A stretch of DNA of 64,000 bases from Pyrobaculum sp. WP30. Its GTDB lineage: Archaea > Thermoproteota > Thermoprotei > Thermoproteales > Thermoproteaceae. The stretch lies in NCBI GenBank assembly GCA_001189275.1, contig CP012158.1:558001-622000 (forward strand). The letters are read 5' to 3'. The notes beneath the pieces are model-generated. The model was not told where the DNA came from. It made no database searches and saw only the letters and a list, made by a program, of their open reading frames with translations. Numbering within the stretch: the stretch's first letter is position 1; the number at the start of each line of letters is the position of its first letter. Made by a program: the position numbers and the translations under genes. Below, piece by piece: positions 8,540-15,192 of this stretch.

Positions 8540-9109
8540 CTACTGCCCTATTAGGCCTTGTACTAAATCCTTAAGCGCATCTATCGCTTCCTTGCGTTGT
8601 GGAGGAAGGTAGAGGGCCTTTACGTAACGCGGCATTCTGGGAGGGAGGGAAGGCATATCCGCTGTAAATAGATGAAGGACGGCAAATTTTATCGAATATC
8701 TTCTGAGTACCGGTAGCATTTCTGCAACTTGTCTCTCCAACTAGGTCTCAACCACCGGAAATTCTAAATACCTCTCGTGGTGTAACTTAACTTCGACTAT
8801 AAGGAGCTCTTCAGCGCCCAAAACTGCAACGTCGGCTTGTAACCTCTTTTTTGCCTCGATGAGGCTGGGCTCAGGTACAGTATCTATGCAAAGAGTTTTT
8901 ACAGCGCAGAGAATAAGGGCGTTGCCCAGTAGACCCATATGACCTCTGTACTTTTCGCCAAATCTGTTCCTTAGCCAAGTTATGCCATCCCTAATCCAGC
9001 CAGCGCAGACTGCGTCTATAAACACCGAATATTCATTAAATGTGAGGTTAGTTCGCGTAAAGCGTATCGTCAAGTTTTTGTGCTGTACCTCTTCCTTTAT
9101 GTCACCCAC
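8540..9109 (-). pseudogene. PD-(D/E)XK nuclease-like gene interrupted by an in-frame TAG
   Basis: Two open stretches, 8741-9109 and 8540-8740, are in the same frame and separated only by one TAG codon at 8743-8741. Read through, they give about 189 residues. The first part holds Asp93 and Glu106-Val-Lys108 (ADVAVLG then LLIVEVKL), the spacing of a PD-(D/E)XK nuclease core. The GTG start overlaps the end of the Panacea-domain gene by 8 nt. The TAG is either a recent nonsense mutation or marks a real stop, leaving a 122-aa protein that keeps the catalytic motif. Recoding is possible but unsupported. Confidence 0.6.
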
Positions 9110-9623
9110 ATATTTCTCTTTGCTTCAGCTCTATGCCCTCCTCCTTCGCGTAGTCCTCCACCATCCATCCCATATAAGCGCCTAGCTTCTCCGGCATATC
9201 TACACCAAGTCTCTTTTTTACAATTTTTTCGAGTTCCCAAGCTTTCTTGCCGCCGTATTTCTTCAGCACTTCGTCTATTCGAGCCTTGACAGCTTGTGGA
9301 AGCTTAGGCTCCGTCCCTCTATATGCCAGCAAGTAACCCCGCTCATCCTGCCTCACCTCAACGCGGTCTAGGACATCGTAAACCTCATCGCTCACTGGAC
9401 CATATGTCCAGAGGTAAAACTGGGCTCTGGCAAGAGGTCTCCCGCCACATAGATACTTAGTAATGTGAAGACTAAACAATTTACTCACATCATACTGAAC
9501 AAGGAAGATAAGCTTCATAAGTTTTTTAAGAGTAGCTACTTCGCCTCCCAACCTGTGTATCATATACACTACTACATCAGCAGTAGTGTACTCAACCTCT
9601 ACTCTGCTAGCTCTGTGATCCAC
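9102..9623 (-). CDS. Panacea-domain (DUF4065-like) protein, possible antitoxin
   Basis: A 173-aa protein whose first 90 residues contain the DUF4065/Panacea pattern: LKKLMKLIFLVQYD, then FYLWTYGPVSDEVYDVLD. The C-terminal half is a charged helical region (AVKARIDEVLKKYGGKKAWELEKIVKKR). Panacea domains are known as antitoxin modules that pair with unrelated toxins. This gene is immediately upstream of, and overlaps, a nuclease-like gene, which fits such a pair. A CATAAATAAT element lies about 22 nt before the GTG start. Confidence 0.75.
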   Translation of the reverse strand: MDHRASRVEVEYTTADVVVYMIHRLGGEVATLKKLMKLIFLVQYDVSKLFSLHITKYLCGGRPLARAQFYLWTYGPVSDEVYDVLDRVEVRQDERGYLLAYRGTEPKLPQAVKARIDEVLKKYGGKKAWELEKIVKKRLGVDMPEKLGAYMGWMVEDYAKEEGIELKQREICG

Positions 9624-10045
9624 TAAGAAATATGTGCCAGAATTATTTATGCGTTGTTGGCTGATGCATTATCACAAGCGCTGATCGCGTGGCGATAATA
9701 CTGATAGTGTACAGACCCCCTTCTTGTTGCGTCTCGGCACCTACAGAAGAGACGTAATCCGATTTCTGAACATTGTTCCAAATCCGGCGAGATACCCAGC
9801 CGTTAGTAGGTCGAATGACCTAGCCACAACAAAGGGAACCCTCATAGTTTATCACATTTCATTTGGGTCTCTGCGACTAAACACGTCTCGCCAAGCTTCT
9901 CAACTCAACAGAGCCTAGGATCCTTCTATCATAGCTACACCCGAGACTCCCAATGCAGGTATCGCGGCGGGGCCGCCTCAAGTGTCCGCCGCTCATCTGC
10001 CCCCGCTCCGGGGGAATTAACCGGTACTTGACGTTATAAGTTTTT
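9624..10045. other. 420-nt stretch without a convincing gene
   Basis: Apart from the minus-strand TATA box of the Panacea gene near 9640, I see only a weak hairpin (ATTATC at 9669-9674 with GATAAT downstream) and short, poorly structured frames. It looks like decayed accessory DNA beside the nuclease pair. Confidence 0.4.
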
Positions 10046-10324
10046 TCAGAGGCTGTTTATGTAGTCAATCCAGAGCTCCAGGTCGCGGAGGTTTACCCTG
10101 TCTCTCACGCCTGTTTGGTCCTCAACGTATGCCTCTGTCAGCCTCACCACGTCGCCCTCCACGACCCCCTTCACCACGAAACGCCGCCTCTCTCCGCCCA
10201 GCTCGGGGTCCGACGCGGCGTCTCCAAGGGTGGGTGTTGCGAATTCTATCTCCACCTCGCGCCCCCTCACCGCCACCTGGTAGCCTCCTTGTCTAAGCAT
10301 CTCCAGCTTATCCAGCGGAAGCAT
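10046..10324 (-). CDS. hypothetical protein (92 aa)
   Basis: A small, strongly charged soluble protein with strand-rich texture (YQVAVRGREVEIEFATP; FVVKGVVEGDVVRLTEAYVE) and an acidic, aromatic C-terminus (LRDLELWIDYINSL). A TATA-like TTTAAATT lies about 20 nt upstream of the ATG. It is divergent from the gene at 10394. No family recognised. Confidence 0.6.
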   Translation of the reverse strand: MLPLDKLEMLRQGGYQVAVRGREVEIEFATPTLGDAASDPELGGERRRFVVKGVVEGDVVRLTEAYVEDQTGVRDRVNLRDLELWIDYINSL

Positions 10325-10393
10325 AGATACTCGTATTTCATTTAAATTTTTGGCTAAGGTGAAGTATATTAGTAGCTCGCAGATTTTTCACAT

Positions 10394-10747
10394 ATGCTAC
10401 CACCGGCAGTCCTACGTCAGCTCTACGTACAGGGAAGCTTGACAAACACGCCCGAAGGCGCCACCTTCAAGCTCAAAAACTCGCTGGCCCCCGCCACGGT
10501 GATAGGCCTCGAAATTGCGATAGACGGGCAGAAGGTGCCGCCAGAAAAGATCTTCATAGTAGCCGGAGGACAGAAAAGAGGGGTCTCCGAGCTGGCGTCT
10601 GCAGGCCAGAAGTTCAACGTACGAGACGAGGTGACTGTGTTAATGGCGGGCGTCACGCTCACCCCCAGCGCCCACAAGATAGACATCAAGGCCAAGACGA
10701 AGGAGTGGGGCGAGCTGGCTTTCGACATCACCGACACGCCGAGATAG
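10394..10747 (+). CDS. conserved archaeal hypothetical protein (117 aa)
   Basis: A beta-rich 117-aa protein opening MLPPAVLRQLYVQGSLTNT, followed by FKLKNSLAPATVIGLEIAIDG and a C-terminal GELAFDITDTPR. The alternating strand texture suggests an immunoglobulin-like or sandwich fold; I associate this pattern with a widespread uncharacterised archaeal family but cannot name it. There is no signal peptide. The last 20 nt overlap the convergent gene at 10728. Confidence 0.65.
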   Translation: MLPPAVLRQLYVQGSLTNTPEGATFKLKNSLAPATVIGLEIAIDGQKVPPEKIFIVAGGQKRGVSELASAGQKFNVRDEVTVLMAGVTLTPSAHKIDIKAKTKEWGELAFDITDTPR

Positions 10748-11354
10748 AGAGAAACCGCGCCACGAACTCCTCCAACGTTTTTCTCAATTCCTTCAACACA
10801 GGGGTCAGCTCCGGCGTAGCCTGCGCCAGCAGGAAGGCGCCGGCCAGCGTCCGCACGCCAGCAGAGGCCACCTTCACGCCGCCCCACTCCACCACAACGC
10901 TACCAATCGCCATGGTCCTCCCCCTGCTCTCAGCCGCCACCACGGCGTCTGGAAACGGGTAGGCTACATATGTCAAAGTCAAGGCGTGGCCGCTGTAGGG
11001 CATATACACCCTCCTGAGAAAGCGCCGCACAGAGAAAGGCCCCACGCCGTCGACCACCCTCCCCCACCTGGCACTCGCCTCGTCTATGAACGCCACGTGG
11101 CTTCTCAGCCAGGTAAAGAGATCCCCCGCAGCGGGGCTGTACCCAAGTCCCAGAATCCTCCCCACCTCAAACCCCAGCCAGTCGTACAGCTCCATATAAG
11201 GCGCCACGAGGCCCACGACGTCTTCCGCCGCAATGGGCCTCTCGTCGAACCCCTCGGCGGTTCTGCCCACAGCCAAGACGCCGCCCTCCCTAACTACGAC
11301 GGTGGCTTCTTGAAACCCGCGCCAAGGCTGACAGAGGGGGATCACGAACTCCAC
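10728..11354 (-). CDS. hypothetical protein (208 aa)
   Basis: A 208-aa soluble protein with strand-rich N-terminal and central regions and a helical C-terminus (TPVLKELRKTLEEFVARFL). No catalytic motif or membrane helix stands out. It converges with, and overlaps by 20 nt, the small gene at 10394 and is divergent from the S6e gene. No family recognised. Confidence 0.65.
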   Translation of the reverse strand: MEFVIPLCQPWRGFQEATVVVREGGVLAVGRTAEGFDERPIAAEDVVGLVAPYMELYDWLGFEVGRILGLGYSPAAGDLFTWLRSHVAFIDEASARWGRVVDGVGPFSVRRFLRRVYMPYSGHALTLTYVAYPFPDAVVAAESRGRTMAIGSVVVEWGGVKVASAGVRTLAGAFLLAQATPELTPVLKELRKTLEEFVARFLSISACR

Positions 11355-11401
11355 GGGGGAGAAGAAAGAAATGTTTTTAAACCAAGCCTCCCACGCGCCA
11401 C

Positions 11402-11848
11402 ATGCCCACTTTTAAGCTGGTGCTCTCAGACCCGATGTCCGGAAAGGCGAGGCAGTTCGAAATAAAGGACCCGCTGGCCCAGCGCTTCGTCGGCCTCAAA
11501 ATCGGCGACGAGATAGACGGCACGGCGCTGAAGGACTTCATCGAACTGCCCAAAGGCGCTAAAGTCAAGATCACCGGCGGAAGCGGCGTCGAGGGGGCCC
11601 CCATGCACCCCGGAATCCCCGGACCCGCCAAGAAATACGTCCTAGCAGATGGGCCTCCCGGCTACAGACCCCCCAAGAGAGGCATGAGGAAGAAGAAGCT
11701 CATGAGAGGCAACACGATTTCCGACTCCATAGTGCAGATAAACGCGGTGGTGGTGTACCCCGAGGGGTACGCGGGGCCGCCCGCCATCCCGCTGGGAGCT
11801 AAAGAACTAGAAAAAGGAAAGAAAACCGAAGAGGCGGCCGCCCAGTAG
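11402..11848 (+). CDS. rps6e: 30S ribosomal protein S6e
   Basis: A 148-aa protein beginning PTFKLVLSDPMSGKARQFEI, with KITGGSGVEGAPMHPGIPGP and GMRKKKLMRGNTISDSIVQIN, the hallmark segments of eS6. A Gly/Lys/Glu/Ala tail follows. It is a small-subunit ribosomal protein shared by archaea and eukaryotes. A GTTTTTAAACC promoter element is about 27 nt before the ATG, so the mRNA is probably nearly leaderless. Confidence 0.97.
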   Translation: MPTFKLVLSDPMSGKARQFEIKDPLAQRFVGLKIGDEIDGTALKDFIELPKGAKVKITGGSGVEGAPMHPGIPGPAKKYVLADGPPGYRPPKRGMRKKKLMRGNTISDSIVQINAVVVYPEGYAGPPAIPLGAKELEKGKKTEEAAAQ

Positions 11849-12091
11849 CTACTTCACTATAGACTTCGCGATTATTAGCGTCGTTGTGCTTTTAATCTTC
11901 GGCATCTTCCTGATCTTCTCGCTGATTAACTTCCTCAAGTTCTCGGCGGTGTCGGTCGAAATCCTCACCACAAGGTCGTAAGGCCCGTAAACAATCAATG
12001 CCTCCTTAACCTCGGGAATTTTAATCAACGCGTCCATCACCTCGTCTTCCGCGCCGATCTCCGTATTTATGAACACAAACGCCTCCACCAT
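11849..12091 (-). CDS. stand-alone RAM (Lrp/AsnC ligand-binding) domain protein
   Basis: An 80-aa protein that is only the alpha-beta RAM domain of Lrp/AsnC regulators: MVEAFVFINTEIGAEDEVMDAL, GPYDLVVRISTDTAENLRKLI and a final TTTLIIAKSIVK. It lacks the helix-turn-helix, as in archaeal stand-alone RAM proteins that bind amino acids or modulate full-length Lrp proteins. The ATG at 12091 is chosen because ATTTAAAT lies about 24 nt upstream. It abuts the S6e stop convergently. Confidence 0.85.
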   Translation of the reverse strand: MVEAFVFINTEIGAEDEVMDALIKIPEVKEALIVYGPYDLVVRISTDTAENLRKLISEKIRKMPKIKSTTTLIIAKSIVK

Positions 12092-12150
12092 AAATAGAAA
12101 ATACGTCCCCCTATTTAAATATTCAGGGGTACAATTCTGAAAAAACCACA

Positions 12151-12304
12151 AGAGAAAAGCCCGGCGGGCTTCGAGGGGCCTTTCCCTAACTGTCTAGCTC
12201 CTCCACGCGCCCATCCGCGTTACACGCGTCGCTGGCCCCTCACAGCCCAGCTCGGGAAACTGCAACCCGTTAAAGCCACAAACCCTGTCTCACCCACCGG
12301 GCTC
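12151..12304 (-). ncRNA. candidate structured non-coding RNA, family unknown
   Basis: Minus-strand transcription from the TATA box at 12323-12332 would start near 12304. The RNA would begin with an 11-nt strand (12303-12293) that pairs, with one G-U, to 12168-12158 just before a T-rich TTTTCTC end. Inside, GAGGGGCC and GGCCCCTC form a second long-range 8-bp helix enclosing a GC-rich arm. No open frame is convincing on either strand. The design (promoter, closing helix, U-rich end) is that of a stable RNA. I looked for RNase P, SRP and 5S signatures and could not confirm any. Confidence 0.5.
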
Positions 12305-12322
12305 GTATATTAGATATACACA

Positions 12323-12332
12323 TATATATAAA
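12323..12332 (-). promoter_or_regulatory. TATA box of the candidate ncRNA
   Basis: On the minus strand it reads TTTATATATA, centred about 25 nt before the 5' strand of the closing helix at 12304. Confidence 0.45.
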
Positions 12333-12518
12333 TCTTTCTATCGCCGACACACTTTACATAGATATTAAAGACACAACTAAATAAAAAACAAGAAAACACG
12401 ACACAGCCAACCCACCTACCACGACCTCCCCGGGCATACAGAAAAGAGAAAGGCACCCCCTCCTTAATTCAAATCCAGATCTCGCCCGCGTCAAGCGGGC
12501 ATCAAAAGCATACAGGAA

Positions 12519-12546
12519 TGCCCCGGCCGGGATTTGAACCCGGGTC
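12519..12546 (-). repeat. left attachment-like repeat (displaced tRNA-Glu 3' fragment)
   Basis: Identical over 28 nt to the T-arm and acceptor end of tRNA-Glu at 14981-15008. Homology continues after a 6-nt insertion: ACGGGCTCGAGA of the anticodon arm is also present at 12553-12564, then decays. A perfect hairpin (GCCCGC/GCGGGC) sits just outside at 12484-12500. Confidence 0.75.
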
Positions 12547-12622
12547 GCGTGTACGGGCTCGAGAAGCCCTTAGTTTTTGGAAGAAGCGCAACGTCTTAAA
12601 CGGAGCAAACCAAATACACACA

Positions 12623-13846
12623 ATGACTATAACTTCTATCTGGTACATGCTGACTGACGAGCAGAGGAGGAGCGTCGTTGCGTGTCTACGCAACAAGCTC
12701 GGGTTTTCGCTGAGCGACATTGCGAGGGCGGCTGGCGTGAACCCCAGCACCGTCCACGCCTGGCTGACTGGCAGGACGGCGCCTCAAGCCGACAAGCTGG
12801 AGAGGCTCTACGCCGCAATGCCCGACACGGTGGAGAGGTGCCTCCCCGAGCCGCCCATTGGTGAGCTGGACGTCATGCAGGCGATAAGCGTCATAGCCAA
12901 GGCCCTCAGGACAAAGGCGCTGAGGGACAGAGTCATAGAGGAGCTGTCTAAGCTCCTGCCAGGCGGTCTCAGGCGGGAAATCGCCTACCGCGTCGAGAGG
13001 GACGATATCGAGCTCTTCAGGGCGAAGCTGGCGGCTGAGGGCGTGTCGCGCGACACAGTCAGCTACTACGTACGGTACCTAGTCAAGTTCCTTGATGATG
13101 TGGGGTGGGTTTTGTCGCCTGAGACGCTTCAGCGCGTCTATACGATTAAACAGCCGCGGGTCATGGGGAAGACGGCGGTGGCGCTTAAGCGCTTTATCGA
13201 CACGGTGGTGAAGGTCAAAGACCCCCAGATAGCGCCCCTGCTGTACGACGCCTTCAAGACCGTCCCAAGCAGGCAGAAGAACGGCTTCCGCGTCCCCACC
13301 CTGGAGGAGGTGAGGCGGGTGTGGGAGGAGGCGCATAAAATCACGCCTTGCGCCGCCGCCGTGTGGGGGCTGATGGCTGAAACCGGCGTGAGGCTGGACC
13401 ACCTGCTGAGGGCTAGGCTAGACGGGCTACAGCTGGACAAGAAGCGGCTCCTGCTGGGCGAGACGGAGGGGCCTAAGAGACAGCCGCTGGTATTCTTGAC
13501 GGAGGGCGCCGTCAAGTACCTCAAGGAGGTCTACCTGCCCTGGCGGGAGAGGTTTGAACGCATGCTGAGGCAACGCACGGAGCGCCTCTTTCCCTGCGAG
13601 GAGCTGACCGTCTACAGGTGGCTCAAGGAGGCTAGGGAGCGGGCTGGCCTGCCGTGGCTCGAGCCCCGCCTGCTGAGGAAGTTCAGCGCCCAGTGGTTGC
13701 TGGACAGGGGCGTAGACCCCACCGACATAGACCTCCTGCAGGGGCGCTCGGTGAGGGAGCGGGTGCTGTTTGAGCACTACATAGCCGACTACGAGCGGCA
13801 CCTGAGGCAGGTCTTCGAGCAACATGCGCCGAGGGTCTTCCCCTAA
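12623..13846 (+). CDS. tyrosine recombinase (integrase) with N-terminal helix-turn-helix
   Basis: A 407-aa protein. Residues about 28-50 form a helix-turn-helix (LSDIARAAGVNPSTVHAWL). A core-binding region follows, then a C-terminal catalytic domain with Arg257 (AETGVRLDHLL), Arg349-x-x-Arg352 (PRLLRKFSAQWLLDRGVD, where His is usual at 349) and Tyr386 or Tyr390 near the end as nucleophile. The ATG at 12623 excludes a 35-codon upstream extension that merely reads through the tRNA fragment. The gene is whole, not split as in SSV-type integrases. It is the likely agent of integration. Confidence 0.85.
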   Translation: MTITSIWYMLTDEQRRSVVACLRNKLGFSLSDIARAAGVNPSTVHAWLTGRTAPQADKLERLYAAMPDTVERCLPEPPIGELDVMQAISVIAKALRTKALRDRVIEELSKLLPGGLRREIAYRVERDDIELFRAKLAAEGVSRDTVSYYVRYLVKFLDDVGWVLSPETLQRVYTIKQPRVMGKTAVALKRFIDTVVKVKDPQIAPLLYDAFKTVPSRQKNGFRVPTLEEVRRVWEEAHKITPCAAAVWGLMAETGVRLDHLLRARLDGLQLDKKRLLLGETEGPKRQPLVFLTEGAVKYLKEVYLPWRERFERMLRQRTERLFPCEELTVYRWLKEARERAGLPWLEPRLLRKFSAQWLLDRGVDPTDIDLLQGRSVRERVLFEHYIADYERHLRQVFEQHAPRVFP

Positions 13847-13899
13847 CGCATCGGTATTCCCCGTTATTAAGTTTCGCTCACCCTCTAACCACGTCTTTT

Positions 13900-13916
13900 T
13901 TAACGCTAGGCGTTAA
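13900..13916. promoter_or_regulatory. perfect inverted repeat, probable operator
   Basis: TTAACGC-TAG-GCGTTAA is a perfect 7-bp inverted repeat with a 3-nt spacer. It lies 24 nt before the ATG at 13940, over the expected TATA position, so a bound repressor would block transcription. The recombinase's helix-turn-helix is one candidate regulator. Confidence 0.55.
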
Positions 13917-13939
13917 ATACCCTGTGTCATCATTGGTTC

Positions 13940-14380
13940 ATGAATCAGCTAACCCCCAATCCCGTCTCGGAACCAGTCACCAATCCACACACGGAAAAAA
14001 TAATGGGGGATATAAAAACGACACTTACTTTTGCCAATACTGTAGTAGCAGGTGTGCCTGCGTTTGTGTCGGTCCACGACAGTAGCTACGTGGCGATCAG
14101 CGGCAAGCCCCTCTCGGACCTGCTGAGGGCGTTTTACGACGCCGGCGTCCGCCGCGTTGAGGTCGTCATAGAAGCCGCGGGCCAGCGGCTGGCGGCTGAG
14201 GCTAATGTCCACCGGAGGACGGACAAGCGCAGTGGCCGCGCTTACTATTGGCTGTATCCGCTCCAGCCCGCGCAGTACCTGCTCCGCGACATGCTCCGCA
14301 GGTACCGCGGCGACGCTTCGTACAACGCCAAGAGACCCATGCCGATAAAAATCCTCACAATAATGCCGAAACTAAAATAA
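13940..14380 (+). CDS. hypothetical protein of the integrated element (146 aa)
   Basis: The N-terminal 25 residues are disordered (rich in Asn, Pro, Thr). A compact alpha/beta domain follows with GVPAFVSVHDSSYVAISG, LLRAFYDAGVRRVEVVIEAAG and a basic C-terminus (LRDMLRRYRGDASYN; KRPMPIKILTIMPKLK). A second in-frame ATG at 14003 would remove the disordered part. I do not recognise it. The palindrome upstream and its place between the recombinase and the tRNA suggest an element-encoded regulatory or DNA-binding protein. Confidence 0.6.
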   Translation: MNQLTPNPVSEPVTNPHTEKIMGDIKTTLTFANTVVAGVPAFVSVHDSSYVAISGKPLSDLLRAFYDAGVRRVEVVIEAAGQRLAAEANVHRRTDKRSGRAYYWLYPLQPAQYLLRDMLRRYRGDASYNAKRPMPIKILTIMPKLK

Positions 14381-14389
14381 AAGGGGGCT

Positions 14390-14644
14390 ATGGACGCGCC
14401 CACATATCAGCCTGCCGCGCCCATCCCGCGGCGGGCTGATGAGATGAAGATGCGGGATTTAAAAGATTGCGAAAAAGCTAGAAGCAAGGCTTTCCTGACT
14501 CCTCCGGGGCTCATCGACGGGCTGTGTAAAGGGGCGCCTCTGCAACCTGTATGCCGCGAGGCCATATTTGCCGAGGAGCTGATCGAAATAGCCAAAGAGC
14601 TTGACTGCGCGCACCTCGTCACGTTTGAAAAGTGCGATCCGTAG
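14390..14644 (+). CDS. hypothetical protein of the integrated element (84 aa)
   Basis: Starts 9 nt after the preceding stop and so is probably in the same transcript. The 84-aa product has a Pro/Ala-rich start, a charged helix (ADEMKMRDLKDCEKARSKAF), four cysteines and an acidic C-terminal helix (AEELIEIAKELDCAHLV). No known domain recognised. Confidence 0.5.
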   Translation: MDAPTYQPAAPIPRRADEMKMRDLKDCEKARSKAFLTPPGLIDGLCKGAPLQPVCREAIFAEELIEIAKELDCAHLVTFEKCDP

Positions 14645-14980
14645 CTATGTCGAACAGCCAACTTGCGCCGAATGATGATGCGGAGTTGCTTGGCGTAGAC
14701 AGAGTGCGGACTTGCCACGAGGAGGGTGCAGAGGTGTTCAAAGCTAACTCGGCAACGGTGGTAGTATCATTTATCTTTAACAGTTTATTGTTTTCGTGCT
14801 CCATCAACTTGCCTCCGCTCTTTGGCTACAGGCTGAACGCGCGGACACGTTAATGCCTTGGATAACGTTGGGTGTTGTACTGGTGCACCGCTTTTGGATA
14901 TTTTTGGTGTGCTTTTGAAAACGGCGCGCCGCTGTTGCAAAAGCGGCGCCGTGAATTGATATGTGTCAAGAGGAGAAAAG
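14645..14980. other. gene-poor right end of the integrated element
   Basis: A frame from ATG 14647 to 14853 (68 aa) has uneven composition and I do not consider it a gene. At 14921-14952 an imperfect GC-rich hairpin (ACGGCGC...GCGCCGT with an AT-rich loop) precedes the right repeat. It could be a terminator or a recombination accessory site. Confidence 0.4.
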
Positions 14981-15008
14981 TGCCCCGGCCGGGATTTGAA
15001 CCCGGGTC
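14981..15008 (-). repeat. right attachment-like repeat within tRNA-Glu
   Basis: The 28-nt copy of the direct repeat forming the T-arm and acceptor end of the tRNA; its twin is at 12519-12546. Confidence 0.75.
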
Positions 15009-15078
15009 ACGGGCTCGAGAGGCCCGCATCCTTGACCGGGCTAGACTACCGGTTGGGGTAGCCGGCGCTGGCTACGGC
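14981..15078 (-). tRNA. tRNA-Glu (anticodon CTC), acceptor 5' strand interrupted
   Basis: Downstream of 15052 the minus strand gives a complete D-arm, an anticodon arm CGGGC-CTCTCGA-GCCCG with CTC at positions 34-36, a T-arm with GGTTCAAATCC, and the acceptor 3' strand CCGGGGC plus A. The matching GCCCCGG is absent as one block: CCGG at 15052-15049 is preceded by AA. A GCC at 15078-15076 would complete it if 23 nt (15075-15053) were removed as an intron after position 3. That segment folds as GTAGCC/GGCTAC. The TATA box (about 15117-15125) is too far from 15052 for an unspliced tRNA. A standard bulge-helix-bulge is not evident, so the 5' end is uncertain. Confidence 0.75.
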
Positions 15079-15192
15079 CCCCGTGACGTCGCCGGAGCGA
15101 CCTTGATTACTGGCGCGTTTAAAAATTTTTCGTCTTTAGACACGCCGGCGGGCGCGGCGCGAACTTATTAAAATCTTGGGGAAGAGTTAGAC

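Larger units (their letters stand above)
12519..15008. mobile_element. small integrated element at tRNA-Glu
   Basis: The interval is bounded by a 28-nt perfect direct repeat equal to the 3' end of tRNA-Glu (12519-12546 and 14981-15008). It carries a tyrosine recombinase gene right after the left repeat and two small genes. The repair of the tRNA at one end and a displaced tRNA 3' fragment at the other is the classic result of site-specific integration into a tRNA gene. At about 2.5 kb it is very small, so it may be a deletion remnant or a minimal element. Confidence 0.75.

Noticed and set aside
8741-8743. pyrrolysine at the TAG codon
   Set aside because: No sign of pyl genes here and the group is not known to use pyrrolysine; a nonsense mutation or true stop is simpler.
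9660-9715. possible small RNA starting GGCTGATGC with two CTGA boxes
   Set aside because: Only 4 nt separate the C'-like and D boxes, and the TATA upstream is better explained as the minus-strand promoter of the Panacea gene.
12156-12304. RNase P, SRP or 5S RNA
   Set aside because: The RNase P core (GAGGAAAGUC), the SRP GGAA motif and the 5S internal sequences could not be found; kept as an unassigned ncRNA.
12518-12622. N-terminal 35-codon extension of the recombinase
   Set aside because: It only reads antisense through the tRNA fragment and has no promoter; ATG 12623 is the better start.
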